DNA of 64,000 nt from Burkholderia sp. GAS332. GTDB lineage: Bacteria; Pseudomonadota; Gammaproteobacteria; Burkholderiales; Burkholderiaceae. Shown here in pieces: positions 26,184 through 35,172 of the stretch (the first letter of the stretch is position 1; every line of letters begins with the position of its first letter). Below the pieces are notes generated by a model. It saw only the letters and a program-made list of their open reading frames with translations. It was not told the DNA's origin and ran no database searches. The DNA is taken from assembly GCA_900142905.1 (NCBI GenBank), contig FSRV01000002.1, positions 3,038,001-3,102,000 on the forward strand, written 5' to 3'. A program made the position numbers and the translations under genes.

Positions 26184-27185
26184 ATGCAAAGCATGGTGAG
26201 GTCGTCGACACTGCACGGGTATTTCGACGTGACGAGAGGCTTGGGTCTCAACCCCTATGAGCTGGTGCAGGAGGTCGGTCTCGATGCCGTGGCGCTGGCG
26301 AACCCCGATGAACGGATCCCGGCTGACGGCGCCTGTCGGTTGCTCGAAGCAACGGCGGCGAAAGCGTCGTGTTCGACACTCGGGCTGCAGATAGCGCAAA
26401 CCCGCCAGCAGTTCGGCAGCGGCGTCATCAACGTTCTGCTCGCCCACAAGCGCACGCTCCGTGAGGTGCTGCTGGCGGCTGCCCAGTACCGCTATCTGCT
26501 CAACGAAGCGCTGGGTGTTTACGTCGAAACGACCGGCGACACGGTGACCATCCGCGAAGAGATTGTCGCCGAACCGGGCACCCCGACAGTCCAGGCGATT
26601 GAACTGGCAGTGGGCGTGCTGTCCCGCCATTCCAGCGCGCTCCTCGGTGCCCACTGGAAACCGCACAGCGTGCACTTCACCCATGCGGCGCCGCCCGATC
26701 TCACCTTCCATCGCCGGTTCTTCGGCTGCCCGGTCACATTCGAAAGCGACTTCAACGGCTTCGTTTGTGCGGCAGCGGACCTCGATTATCCGAACCCGAA
26801 TGCAGACCCCGTGCTGGTCCGGTATGCGGAAAATCTCGCCAATCCGCTAAACAGTACGGCGGCAAATTCCATTGCGCTGGATGTGCGCAAGGCGATTTAC
26901 CTGCTATTGCCCCTCAGTCAGGCTTCAATCGAACTGGTGGCGCATCAACTGAATCTGACGGTGCGCACCCTGCAGCGCCAGCTTGATTCAGCGGGTTCCA
27001 GTTTCTCGGGCATCGTTGAAGAAGTGCGGCGTGATCTTGCTGTGCGCTACCTGCTCAATCCACGCTATCCAATCGGCCGGGTCGCCGCTCTGTTGGGCTA
27101 CACCAACCAGGGGGCGTTTACGGTCTGGTTCCAGAAGCGTTTTGGTATGACGCCCCGTGAGTGGCGTAGTCGCCACCGGAAGTGA
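26184..27185 (+). CDS. AraC-family transcriptional regulator
   Basis: A 333-residue regulator with an N-terminal effector domain of the Arabinose_bd/OruR type (about residues 15-205) and a C-terminal double helix-turn-helix (SQASIELVAHQLNLTVRTLQ and YPIGRVAALLGYTNQGAFTV, about residues 250-325, ending FGMTPREWR). It is divergent from BKACE copy 2, 207 bp apart, so it is the obvious candidate activator of that operon. The effector is not known. Confidence 0.92.
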   Translation: MQSMVRSSTLHGYFDVTRGLGLNPYELVQEVGLDAVALANPDERIPADGACRLLEATAAKASCSTLGLQIAQTRQQFGSGVINVLLAHKRTLREVLLAAAQYRYLLNEALGVYVETTGDTVTIREEIVAEPGTPTVQAIELAVGVLSRHSSALLGAHWKPHSVHFTHAAPPDLTFHRRFFGCPVTFESDFNGFVCAAADLDYPNPNADPVLVRYAENLANPLNSTAANSIALDVRKAIYLLLPLSQASIELVAHQLNLTVRTLQRQLDSAGSSFSGIVEEVRRDLAVRYLLNPRYPIGRVAALLGYTNQGAFTVWFQKRFGMTPREWRSRHRK

Positions 27186-27234
27186 ACATCCACGGGGGCG
27201 TGACGGCATCTGCGGCGAATCAGGAACGGCCTCC

Positions 27235-28527
27235 CTAACGCGCGGCATCCGGCAGGTCGCGCAGATAAGTCCGCCCGCAAAGCGCGAACGCCATGGCTGC
27301 CGGAATGGACACCAGTTGCGCCAGTTGAAGCGCGCCGAGCAAGCCCACCTTGTCCGCGAGCACGCCGGTTATGAACGGACCCGGAGCCGCGCCGATCAGG
27401 TTGTACGCCAAGGCAAGGATCGCGAGCGCGGTAGCGTGAACAACAGGATTCGCGAGGTTGGCGACCGAGGCGCCCGCTGGCCCCCACGGACCGGCTGCCA
27501 CCAGGGCGCCGACCGCGATCAGGATGATCTGTGCATGACCTGCAGGCAGGCGGAACGCGACGGAGAGCACCCCACACGACAACAGGCAAAAGCCTATGCC
27601 AAATGAAACCTTGCGGGCTGGAGCGCCACGGCCCGCCCAGTCAGTCAGCACCCCGCAGAGCGTCATTCCGATACCACTCAGGACGAACATCCCCGCCGCG
27701 GACATGGCCGCCTTGCCCGGCGCCATCCCGTAGTAACGGTTGAGATAGCTTGGCATCCAAGCCAGCAGCGAATAGAGCGCGAAGGACTGGAGGCCACCGC
27801 CGAGGTAAGCGCAGATCAGGGCACGCGAGCCGAAAACAGAACGAAGGGTGTCCCAAACCGAAAGGCCCGGGCCTGTTCGCACGGCCGCACCCGGGTGAAT
27901 ATGGCGCGCCAGCCTGCGCTCCGTGACAGTCAGGCTAAATACAGCGGTCACAAACAGCCCGACGACGGCCATCACCGAGAACGCCGCGCGCCAGCCATAG
28001 TGGGTCGCGACGGAGCCGCCAAGCGCCGTGCCGAGCACCGCGCCGAAGATCCCAGCCGAGGTGAAAGCGCCCGCCAGTGTCGCGCGCACCTTGGGTGGAA
28101 AGACGCTCATAATCACGGCCAGCCCGACGCTGCCGTAGGCCGCCTCGCCTACGCCAACAAAGAACCGCGCAGCCAGCATCTGGCCGTAGTTCGCCGCGAA
28201 CCCGCAGCACAATGTGGCGATACTCCATACCACCGCCATCAGCGCGATGCTGCGCGCGCGGCCCCTGCGATCCGCCAGCAGCGACAATGGCATGGTCAGT
28301 ATCCCCACCATCAGCGCCACCACGCCGCTCAGGCTGCCCAGTTGAGCATCCGTCAGGGTCCACGCGGCCTTCAGTTGAGGAAACACGGCGCTCAGTACCT
28401 GCCGCGACATATAGTCAGAAAGAAGCAGGCCAAGTACAAGCGCAAAAACGGCCCACGGGTAAGCCCTTGAGCGTCGTGACGCGCCAGCGAGATCGGCGCT
28501 TCCGGCTTCGGCTAGATTCAATCCCAT
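27235..28527 (-). CDS. MFS transporter (paralogue 3)
   Basis: A 430-residue permease of the same subfamily as 3039 and 23448, with AYPWAVFALVLGLLLSDYMSRQ and ADRRGRARS. The ATG at 28527 has GGAGAAG upstream. It is 69 bp downstream of an SDR gene in the same direction, so it forms a two-gene unit. It ends 49 bp from the 3' end of the convergent AraC gene. Three paralogues within 26 kb suggest local duplication with specialisation for related substrates. Confidence 0.9.
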   Translation of the reverse strand: MGLNLAEAGSADLAGASRRSRAYPWAVFALVLGLLLSDYMSRQVLSAVFPQLKAAWTLTDAQLGSLSGVVALMVGILTMPLSLLADRRGRARSIALMAVVWSIATLCCGFAANYGQMLAARFFVGVGEAAYGSVGLAVIMSVFPPKVRATLAGAFTSAGIFGAVLGTALGGSVATHYGWRAAFSVMAVVGLFVTAVFSLTVTERRLARHIHPGAAVRTGPGLSVWDTLRSVFGSRALICAYLGGGLQSFALYSLLAWMPSYLNRYYGMAPGKAAMSAAGMFVLSGIGMTLCGVLTDWAGRGAPARKVSFGIGFCLLSCGVLSVAFRLPAGHAQIILIAVGALVAAGPWGPAGASVANLANPVVHATALAILALAYNLIGAAPGPFITGVLADKVGLLGALQLAQLVSIPAAMAFALCGRTYLRDLPDAAR

Positions 28528-28596
28528 TGTGGTTCTTCTCCTGTCGGTTCTGGCTCTTCTGCGTTCTGGCGGGCGTTCAGCGCGAGCCGACATCCC

Positions 28597-29331
28597 TCAG
28601 GCGCGGCGCATCAGACTGAAACTTTGTGCGGATGGGCCGCCATCCGGCTGGCTGGCAAGGAACATCGCGAGCGGAACGACGTCCTCCGGTTCCTTGAGCC
28701 ACTCTTCGTTGAACTGGCACTTGCCGCCAAAATCAGTCATCGCGGTACGCACGGGTCCAGGGATCAGCTCATTGACACTGATGTTGGCGTCCAGAAGCTC
28801 CAGCGCGAGGGTTTGCGTAAGCAGCCACATTCCCGCCTTCGAGCAGCCATAGGCGGACAGATTGGCATTGGGACGCTGCCGCAGCCCCGAGCCCATCAGG
28901 ATCAGCTTGCCCGCGCCGCGCCGGCGCAGATGCGGAATCGCCGCGCGCGCGGTATTGAACGCGCCAACGAGGTTCACGTCGATCACCTCTTTCCAGATTT
29001 TCGGGTCGGAGTGTTCGACCGTCCCGGTCACGGTGCCCACGCCCGCATTAGCAAGCACGATGTCCACGCCGTCGAACGCCTGAACCGCTCCCGAAAACAG
29101 CGCCTCGACCGATTCGTAGTTCGCCACGTCTGAAGCGATCGCGATCGCGCGGCCGCCCTGCGATGTGATCAACGCGACGGTTTCATCGATCTCCCCACCT
29201 GAGCGTGCGCTGCACACGACAGCTGCCCCCGCTTTCGCATAGGCAAGCGCAATGGCGCGGCCGATGCCACGGCCTGCGCCCGTGATGACAGCGACCTGTC
29301 CTCGCAGCGTTGTGTCCTCTACAGAATTCAT
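28597..29331 (-). CDS. Short-chain dehydrogenase/reductase (SDR)
   Basis: A 244-residue classical SDR: TGAGRGIGRAI cofactor loop, NAG motif in LANAGVG, catalytic serine region LMGSGLRQ and YGCSKAG, whose Tyr and Lys complete the active site. The ATG at 29331 follows GGAGAG. It would oxidise a hydroxyl group of the substrate taken up by the following MFS transporter. The C-terminus (GPSAQSFSLMRRA) differs from the usual VDGG ending of the family. Confidence 0.9.
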   Translation of the reverse strand: MNSVEDTTLRGQVAVITGAGRGIGRAIALAYAKAGAAVVCSARSGGEIDETVALITSQGGRAIAIASDVANYESVEALFSGAVQAFDGVDIVLANAGVGTVTGTVEHSDPKIWKEVIDVNLVGAFNTARAAIPHLRRRGAGKLILMGSGLRQRPNANLSAYGCSKAGMWLLTQTLALELLDANISVNELIPGPVRTAMTDFGGKCQFNEEWLKEPEDVVPLAMFLASQPDGGPSAQSFSLMRRA

Positions 29332-29395
29332 TTGCCTCTCCCGAGCCAACGGATGGTTTCGAGAAGCTTAGCGGCCTGCTTTCGCAACGGTACTC

Positions 29396-29434
29396 CTGAA
29401 TACCCGGCCCCCCGTTGCTGGGGGGAGCCTTCAG
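29396..29434. other. GC-rich hairpin between divergent SDR genes
   Basis: An outer CTGAA/TTCAG pairing encloses GGCCCCCC and GGGGGG-AGCC around a GTTGCT loop. It lies upstream of both divergent SDR genes, so it is not a simple terminator. No T-run follows. Confidence 0.4.
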
Positions 29435-29528
29435 GCGGCCACGCCGGTAGTCTTTTGGCGTATCGGCCGGCTCATCCGTTCTCCCCCGGCCGGCTTGAGC
29501 TCGATCGCAACCTGAAAGGAGCAGTCGT

Positions 29529-30353
29529 ATGACACTGGATAACAAGATCGCCCTCGTGACAGGCGGTGCCCGCGGTCTCGGAAAGAGCATTGCATTGGCT
29601 TACGCACGTGCCGGCGCCCAAGTCATCATTTGCGACGTCAACGAGGAGAACCTGAATGCCGCGCGTGAGGAAGTGACCGCTGCGGGGACACACGAATGCA
29701 TCGCCCAGGTATGCGACGTTTCCTCCAGCGCTCAGGTGGCAAACCTTTTCTCGAGCATCGCGGCGCGCTTTGGTCGACTGGACGTGCTGGTCAACAACGC
29801 GGGCATCGGGCCGATCGGTCCCGAGGACGACGCGCGGCGCAACAGGCATTGGGATTACATGACAACGCCCGTGCCCAGACAGGCGCTGGGCTTTACCAGC
29901 TCAATGTCAGACGAACAATGGCATCGCTACTGGGGTGTCAATGTTCACGGCGTGTTCTACTGCACGCGCGAAGCCCTACGGATCATGGAGCCCCAAGGCA
30001 GCGGCAAGATCATCAACATTGCGTCGATTGCCGGGATGTCGACCATCAGCGCCCATAGTCCGCACTATTCCGCGACGAAGGGTGCCGTGATTACATTCAC
30101 ACGAACGGTGGCGGCAGAAGTGGCCGGCGGGAACATCTACGTGAATGCGATCGCGCCGGGCGGCATCCAGACGCCGGATTTCGAGCAGTACTTCGCGCGC
30201 TCAACCGAGGAACAAAAGAACAGGCTCATGCAACTGATCCCGCTAGGCCGGTTCGGCAAGATGGAGGAGTACGCCTCGCTTGCGGTCTACCTTGCGTCCG
30301 ACAATCACTATCTGGTGGGTCAGATCATTTCGCCCAACGGCGGCGCCGTCTGA
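29529..30353 (+). CDS. Short-chain dehydrogenase/reductase (SDR)
   Basis: A 274-residue classical SDR with TGGARGLGKSI near the N-terminus, CDVNEENL (an acidic residue favouring NAD), VNNAGIG, INIASIAG and YSATKGAV. An insertion after the NAG motif (about residues 100-125) makes it longer than usual. It ends PNGGAV in place of [15 protein letters not shown] precedes the ATG. It is divergent from the neighbouring SDR gene. The substrate is unknown. Confidence 0.9.
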   Translation: MTLDNKIALVTGGARGLGKSIALAYARAGAQVIICDVNEENLNAAREEVTAAGTHECIAQVCDVSSSAQVANLFSSIAARFGRLDVLVNNAGIGPIGPEDDARRNRHWDYMTTPVPRQALGFTSSMSDEQWHRYWGVNVHGVFYCTREALRIMEPQGSGKIINIASIAGMSTISAHSPHYSATKGAVITFTRTVAAEVAGGNIYVNAIAPGGIQTPDFEQYFARSTEEQKNRLMQLIPLGRFGKMEEYASLAVYLASDNHYLVGQIISPNGGAV

Positions 30354-30382
30354 GCATCGTTCTATATAACCGATCAATTCGT

Positions 30383-30407
30383 TCTATATTCCGCGTTGGA
30401 ATATAGA
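30383..30407. promoter_or_regulatory. Perfect inverted repeat upstream of the YeiH-type gene
   Basis: TCTATATTCC, GCGTT, GGAATATAGA: 10-bp arms and a 5-bp spacer. A related half (TCTATATAAC) lies just before it at 30361. It is about 56 bp upstream of the yeiH-like start and is a strong candidate operator, most likely for the CysB-like LysR regulator encoded next to it. Confidence 0.6.
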
Positions 30408-30462
30408 CTCTGTCATCGCGATAATTCCTCCGTTATCTGGTCACTAAAATACCGAGGACGCG

Positions 30463-31554
30463 ATGTCGACCCCACTCGAACCCCATGCTCTAACTGGAAC
30501 GCGCCTCGCCGAATCCAGCCCCTTGGCTTGGGTGCGAGCCCATGCGCCAGGCGTTGCCCTATGCATCGCCGTCACGCTGGCCGCTTTCGGGTTGCAACTC
30601 GCTGAGGAGCGTCTGTTCGGGCGCGCCTGGCTGGAAGCATTGGTCCTCGCCATCCTTATCGGCACGGCGGTGCGAAGTGTCTGGACGCCAGCCTCTCACT
30701 GGCACGCCGGGATCAATTTCAGCGCCAAGACATTGCTGGAAATTGCCGTGGTCCTGCTGGGTGCTTCGCTCAGCACCCAAACCCTTAAGGCGGCCGGGGT
30801 GGAACTGCTGGCAGGCATCGTAGCGGTCGTCGCGGTGGCCATCGTGGTCAGCTACGGGACCGGGCGCCTCCTTGGCTTGCATCACCGGATGGCCTTGCTG
30901 GTCGCATGCGGCAACTCGATCTGCGGCAACTCGGCGATCGCCGCCATTGCTCCAGTGATCCGGGCGCATAGTGATGACGTGGCCGCGTCGATTGCGTTTA
31001 CCGCGGTGCTTGGCGTCATCGTCGTGCTCGGACTGCCACTGCTGATTCCCGTGCTGCACCTTAGCAACCTGCAATATGGTGTACTGGCCGGACTGACCGT
31101 CTACGCGGTTCCGCAGGTGCTTGCTGCAACGATCCCTGTTTCGGCTCTCAGCGCCAATCTCGGCACGTTGGTCAAACTGGTCCGTGTACTGATGCTCGGC
31201 CCCGTGATTCTTGTCCTGTCAATCGGCTCGCATCGTGGTGCAGGTGCTGCTGCATTGCCGGGTGCGCCGAAGGAAGCGCGCATCGCCTGGCACAAAGTTG
31301 TACCTTGGTTCATCATTGGCTTCCTGGCGCTGGTCATCCTCCGTTCGGCTAACGTCTTTCCGACGGCGGTGCTACCGCCGATCAGCAGTACGGCGAACGT
31401 GTTGACGATTATTTCCATGGCTGCACTCGGTCTGGGCGTTGATGTGCGAATGGTCGCCAAAGCCGGCCCCCGTGTGACACTCGCGGTGGTGCTGTCGATC
31501 GTCGCGCTCGCGCTCATCAGCCTCGTACTGATTCGCGTGCTGGGCATGGCCTAA
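30463..31554 (+). CDS. YeiH-family putative sulfate exporter
   Basis: A 363-residue polytopic membrane protein of the UPF0324/YeiH family with about ten hydrophobic segments. The signature VACGNSICGNSAIAAIAPVI lies mid-protein. Members are linked to sulfate or sulfite export during sulfonate breakdown. It is followed 27 bp later by a CysB-like LysR gene and then by sulfite dehydrogenase genes, so a role in exporting the sulfate or sulfite made by this module fits well. Confidence 0.88.
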   Translation: MSTPLEPHALTGTRLAESSPLAWVRAHAPGVALCIAVTLAAFGLQLAEERLFGRAWLEALVLAILIGTAVRSVWTPASHWHAGINFSAKTLLEIAVVLLGASLSTQTLKAAGVELLAGIVAVVAVAIVVSYGTGRLLGLHHRMALLVACGNSICGNSAIAAIAPVIRAHSDDVAASIAFTAVLGVIVVLGLPLLIPVLHLSNLQYGVLAGLTVYAVPQVLAATIPVSALSANLGTLVKLVRVLMLGPVILVLSIGSHRGAGAAALPGAPKEARIAWHKVVPWFIIGFLALVILRSANVFPTAVLPPISSTANVLTIISMAALGLGVDVRMVAKAGPRVTLAVVLSIVALALISLVLIRVLGMA

Positions 31555-31581
31555 AAAGCTTAGAGGTCCGCTAAATAAAAC

Positions 31582-32466
31582 ATGACGCTCGATCAACTTC
31601 GTATCTTTGTTGCGGTTGCGGAGCAGCAGCATGTGACGCGTGCGGCCAACGTACTCGCGCTGTCGCAATCGGCGGTGAGCAGTTCGATCGCCGCCCTCGA
31701 AGCGCAGTATGACGTCAAGCTGTTCCACCGGATTCGCCGGAATATTGTGCTGACTGACGCCGGCCAGCAGTTTCTCGACGAAGCACGCGCGGTGCTCGCC
31801 CGTGCCTCATCGGCCGGGAACATGTTGGCCGATCTGGCCGGATTGCGGCGCGGTGCGTTATCGCTTGCGGCGAGTCAGACGGTGGCAAATTACTGGATAC
31901 CGAAGGTGATGCAACGCTTCCATGCGGCCCACCCCGGCGTCTCGCTCAAGCTCTCAATCACGAATACCGGACAAGTCGTTCGGCAGGTCGCCGAGGGTGC
32001 CGTCGATCTGGGTTTCGTGGAAGACCAGGTGGACACCGATGGTCTCGACGTGCGCGCGGTTGCCCAGGACGAACTCGTATTGGTGGTCGCCCCCAGCCAC
32101 CCCTGGGCCAGTCACGATTCGACGGCTGCCGATGTGATTGACTTGCGCGATAGCGCCTGGGTGCTGCGTGAACCGGAATCGGGTACGCGCGGGATCTTCG
32201 AAAAGATGGTGCGAAGCTTGGGGGACGATCCCTCTGGGTTCGAGATCGCGCTGGAGCTTCCGTCGAACGAAGCGGTGCGCTCCGCGGTCGAGGCTGGCGC
32301 TGGCGCAACCGTGATGTCCCGTCTGGTCGCGGCGTCCTCACTCAGTGCCGGGACGCTGATCGCACTGCGTTGGCCGCTGCCGCCGCGGGATTTCCTGATG
32401 CTGCGTCACCAGCAGCGTTATGTGACGGAGGCGATGCGCGTGTTCTTCGAGATGGCGTCGGAATGA
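31582..32466 (+). CDS. LysR-family regulator of CysB/YeiE type
   Basis: A 294-residue LysR regulator: MTLDQLRIFVAVAEQQHVTR, helix-turn-helix AANVLALSQSAVSSSIAALE, then a periplasmic-binding-protein-like effector domain (residues about 90-290). It lies between a YeiH-type exporter and sulfite dehydrogenase genes. YeiE and related regulators respond to sulfite or sulfur metabolites, so a sulfite-sensing role here is likely, but inferred from context. Confidence 0.9.
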   Translation: MTLDQLRIFVAVAEQQHVTRAANVLALSQSAVSSSIAALEAQYDVKLFHRIRRNIVLTDAGQQFLDEARAVLARASSAGNMLADLAGLRRGALSLAASQTVANYWIPKVMQRFHAAHPGVSLKLSITNTGQVVRQVAEGAVDLGFVEDQVDTDGLDVRAVAQDELVLVVAPSHPWASHDSTAADVIDLRDSAWVLREPESGTRGIFEKMVRSLGDDPSGFEIALELPSNEAVRSAVEAGAGATVMSRLVAASSLSAGTLIALRWPLPPRDFLMLRHQQRYVTEAMRVFFEMASE

Positions 32467-32753
32467 GACGGTCTTGAAGATCGAACACCGCGCACTCACG
32501 CACGACGAGAAGTTAATTAAGTACGACGACGTACTCCATCTGCGCGAGCCACTACGGTATCCGCGACCATCTGCCAGACAGCGAATGGCACGATACCTTC
32601 TGCAATCCGAATAATCCAGTCAACCGCTGAGTGATCTGTCCGAAGGCTGTCTCGGGCGCGGATCGACCTATTTGAAAGAATGCCACGCCAGCGTTTCGCG
32701 ACTGCGTGGCGACCGTATGGCCAAACGATAAAACGAACCTGAAGGAAACCCCC

Positions 32754-33992
32754 ATGAAAGACCATTCCCACGGCGTGGACGCGCGCCGGCGCAAGATGTT
32801 TCTCGGTCTTGCCGCCGGTAGTCTCGCCGGCACCATGGCCGGCTGGAACCGCAGCGCGTGGTCCACAGAAACCTTCAACCTGCCATTCGCCGGCGGCGAG
32901 CGCAACTTGACGAGCGCGTTTCCGCAGAAAGGCGAGATGCTGCTGTTGCGAACCCGTCCGCCGTTGCTGGAGACACCGTTTGCCGTCTTCGATCAAGGTG
33001 TGTTCACACCTAACGACCAGTTTTTTGTGCGCTGGCACCTCGCCGATATTCCCACGAAGATCGACGGCGCCGCATTTCGCCTGAACGTTCACGGACAGGT
33101 CGACCGAGCGCTCAGCCTGAGCCTGAACGAACTGCGGACCGAGTTCGAACCGGTTGAGCTGGCGGCGGTGAACCAGTGCTCCGGCAACTCGCGAGGATTC
33201 TTCGATCAGCGCGTGGCGGGTGCTCAATGGGGCAACGGCGCGATGGGCAATGCGTTGTGGACCGGTGTCCGTCTGCGCGATATCCTGGATCGAGCGGGTC
33301 TCAAGGGCAACGCCGTACAGGCCCGCTTTAACGGGCTCGACGCAGGGGTCCTCCCGGCAACGCCCAAGTTCATGAAGTCGCTCGACATCGACCATGCGCG
33401 CGATGGTGAAGTGATGATCGCCTATGCGATGAACGGTCAACCGTTGCCGCTGCTGAACGGATTTCCGCTGCGCCTGATTGTGCCCGGCTGGTTTTCGACC
33501 TACTGGGTGAAAATGCTCAACGATATCGAGGTGCTGGATCGCCCGGACGACAACTTCTGGATGTCAAAGGCCTACCTCATACCGGACACCCCCCATGCCA
33601 ACATCACGCCTGGCCAAACCGGGGTCAAGATGGTGCCGATCAACCGGATGGTCCCACGCTCGTTCGTCACCAATCTCACGCATGGCCAGAATGTGGCCGC
33701 CGGCAAGCTACTAACAGTGCGCGGCATTGCCCTCGGCGGCGACACTGGTGTGCGCGACGTCAGCGTGTCGTCTGACGGCGGCGCTACCTGGGCGGCCACG
33801 CGTCTCGGCCACGATCATGGCAAATACAGCTTCAGGCAATGGGAAACGCACTTGATCCCGCAGGCCGGTCCCACGGTGCTGAAAATCAAGGCAACGAACA
33901 GCGCTGGGGTCGTACAGCCGGATACCGCCAACTGGAATGCGGCGGGCTTCATGCGCAACGTTGTCGAATCCATCACGCTGATGGCTTCCTGA
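32754..33992 (+). CDS. sorA: Molybdopterin sulfite dehydrogenase catalytic subunit (SorA-like)
   Basis: A 412-residue sulfite-oxidase-family enzyme exported by the Tat pathway (RRRKMFLGLAAGSLAG, residues 11-26). The molybdenum-binding cysteine C142 lies in NQCSGNSRGFF. A C-terminal dimerisation domain (about residues 305-410) is present. It oxidises sulfite to sulfate in the periplasm and passes electrons to the cytochrome encoded 10 bp downstream. The ATG at 32754 follows AAGGAAAC; 16 codons upstream in frame are not needed. It is intact. Confidence 0.93.
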   Translation: MKDHSHGVDARRRKMFLGLAAGSLAGTMAGWNRSAWSTETFNLPFAGGERNLTSAFPQKGEMLLLRTRPPLLETPFAVFDQGVFTPNDQFFVRWHLADIPTKIDGAAFRLNVHGQVDRALSLSLNELRTEFEPVELAAVNQCSGNSRGFFDQRVAGAQWGNGAMGNALWTGVRLRDILDRAGLKGNAVQARFNGLDAGVLPATPKFMKSLDIDHARDGEVMIAYAMNGQPLPLLNGFPLRLIVPGWFSTYWVKMLNDIEVLDRPDDNFWMSKAYLIPDTPHANITPGQTGVKMVPINRMVPRSFVTNLTHGQNVAAGKLLTVRGIALGGDTGVRDVSVSSDGGATWAATRLGHDHGKYSFRQWETHLIPQAGPTVLKIKATNSAGVVQPDTANWNAAGFMRNVVESITLMAS

Positions 33993-34002
33993 GGAGCGGA
34001 AC

Positions 34003-34353
34003 ATGAAAAGTCCAAACGTGTTGATATCGATTCTGCTCGCTACCGCCGGCATCTCAGCCGCCTTCGCCGAACCCGCGCCGAAAGCGCCGTCCGCCGCTGC
34101 CTTGAATCGCACCGTCAGTGTCACCCTCCCTGATAGTGAGCAGGTTTTCCCACCGGGAGCCGGTGCCGAGATCGCCAACTCGCAGTGCATGATCTGTCAT
34201 TCGGCGGGCATGGTCACGCGCCAGCCGCCATTGCACTTCGGTGAGTGGAAGGCGGAGATCAACAAGATGCGCACCGCGTACGGCGCGCCCATGCCCGCGG
34301 AGCAGGTAGAAGAACTCGCTACGTATCTGACCGCGATCAAGGGCAAACAGTAG
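34003..34353 (+). CDS. sorB: c-type cytochrome subunit of sulfite dehydrogenase (SorB-like)
   Basis: A 116-residue monohaem cytochrome with a signal peptide ending ISAAFA and the haem motif CMICH (C62, C65, H66). The spacing to a later Met in GAPMPAEQ fits a class I-type cytochrome. It is directly downstream of sorA and accepts electrons from it, as in the Starkeya SorAB complex. Confidence 0.93.
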   Translation: MKSPNVLISILLATAGISAAFAEPAPKAPSAAALNRTVSVTLPDSEQVFPPGAGAEIANSQCMICHSAGMVTRQPPLHFGEWKAEINKMRTAYGAPMPAEQVEELATYLTAIKGKQ

Positions 34354-34439
34354 AACTGTCGCTACACGGCGACACGAAGTTTCACATTGGCGGGCACGTC
34401 GAAGGCCCGCCCCCCCCCTCTAAAAGAAAGGATCCCTAC

Positions 34440-34751
34440 ATGCAATCATCACGTCGTCACTTCATGATACTGGCCGCTTCGCTGGCCTCATCCGTTGCGC
34501 TCTCGGGCAAGGCGTCGGCCGAGACGCCCGCGGTATCCGAAAGCGATCCGACCGCACAGTCGCTTGGCTATAAGGCGGACGCGACACACGTCGACAAGGC
34601 TAAATATGCGAAGTATCAACCGGGCCAGGCGTGCGCCACCTGTCAGCTCTATCAGGGCAAGCCTGGCGATGCATCAGGTCCGTGCCCGATCTTTGCCGGT
34701 AAGCAGGTCTCGGCGAAGGGGTGGTGCAGCGCGTACGTGAAGAAGGCCTGA
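34440..34751 (+). CDS. High-potential iron-sulfur protein (HiPIP)
   Basis: A 103-residue periplasmic electron carrier. The N-terminus carries a Tat-type signal (SRRHFMILAASLASSVALS), and the [4Fe-4S] ligands are C65, C68, C82 and C96 (ACATCQLY, GPCPIF, GWCSAY). The ATG at 34440 follows GAAAGGATC; an upstream in-frame extension is rejected because it has no signal peptide and runs through the sorB gene. It probably takes electrons from SorB or a quinol oxidoreductase, making a three-protein sulfite oxidation chain. Confidence 0.92.
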   Translation: MQSSRRHFMILAASLASSVALSGKASAETPAVSESDPTAQSLGYKADATHVDKAKYAKYQPGQACATCQLYQGKPGDASGPCPIFAGKQVSAKGWCSAYVKKA

Positions 34752-34866
34752 AGCCGCACCGCTGACTCCCGAACACGGTCGACGTTGCAGGGAGTCGGTA
34801 GTGCGTTTGCGGTCGTCCGGCCAGATTGTCGAATGCATCCGACGATCTGGTCATGCCTGAGCGCGT

Positions 34867-34895
34867 CCTCTGTGCCGTGCACCATGGCACAGAGG
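34867..34895. terminator. Perfect hairpin between convergent HiPIP and small gene
   Basis: CCTCTGTGCC, 9-nt loop, GGCACAGAGG. It sits between the rightward HiPIP gene and the leftward small gene, so a shared bidirectional terminator is likely, although no clear T-run follows. Confidence 0.45.
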
Positions 34896-34971
34896 TGGGA
34901 TGAGGGGCGTCATACCGGCGCGTGAGAAAGCCTCGGCCCGAACGGGAAGTGCACTGCCGGCGACCGCAGAT

Positions 34972-35172
34972 TCAGGCGACGTCAGTGACGAGGTAGTGCA
35001 AATCCATCCAGTCGTAGCCCGATCTGCCGTTTGCCCAGGCCCAGTTGGTCCGGCCATGGTCTGCCACGCTTTCGGGACTACTGTCTGCCGCCAGGCTGGC
35101 TTCCAGCCTGCCCCCGTCTTCCGGGGCCTCGACGTATCGCGTCTCCGTTCCGTTTTGTCCGTCATGAGTCAT
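34972..35172 (-). CDS. Small protein with C-terminal NWAWAxxxxxxDWMD motif (copy 1)
   Basis: A 66-residue protein, MTHDGQNGTETRYVE, ending with NWAWANGRSGYDWMDLHYL. The same ending occurs in the 79-residue protein at 47540 (NWAWAESSGHFDWMDWHTP). The N-termini are unrelated and low-complexity. GGGAGAT precedes the ATG at 35172. It has no signal peptide or membrane segment. Two proteins sharing only a Trp-rich tail suggests that the tail is the functional part, perhaps a peptide that binds a partner. Confidence 0.7.
   Translation of the reverse strand: MTHDGQNGTETRYVEAPEDGGRLEASLAADSSPESVADHGRTNWAWANGRSGYDWMDLHYLVTDVA

Noticed and set aside
32467..32753. Possible gene remnant between the LysR and sorA genes
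   Set aside because: Open frames there have no start signals or family motifs. The stretch is simply a 287-bp intergenic region.
34245..34439. Upstream extension of the HiPIP frame
   Set aside because: It runs through sorB in another frame and would bury the Tat signal peptide; a Shine-Dalgarno marks the start at 34440.
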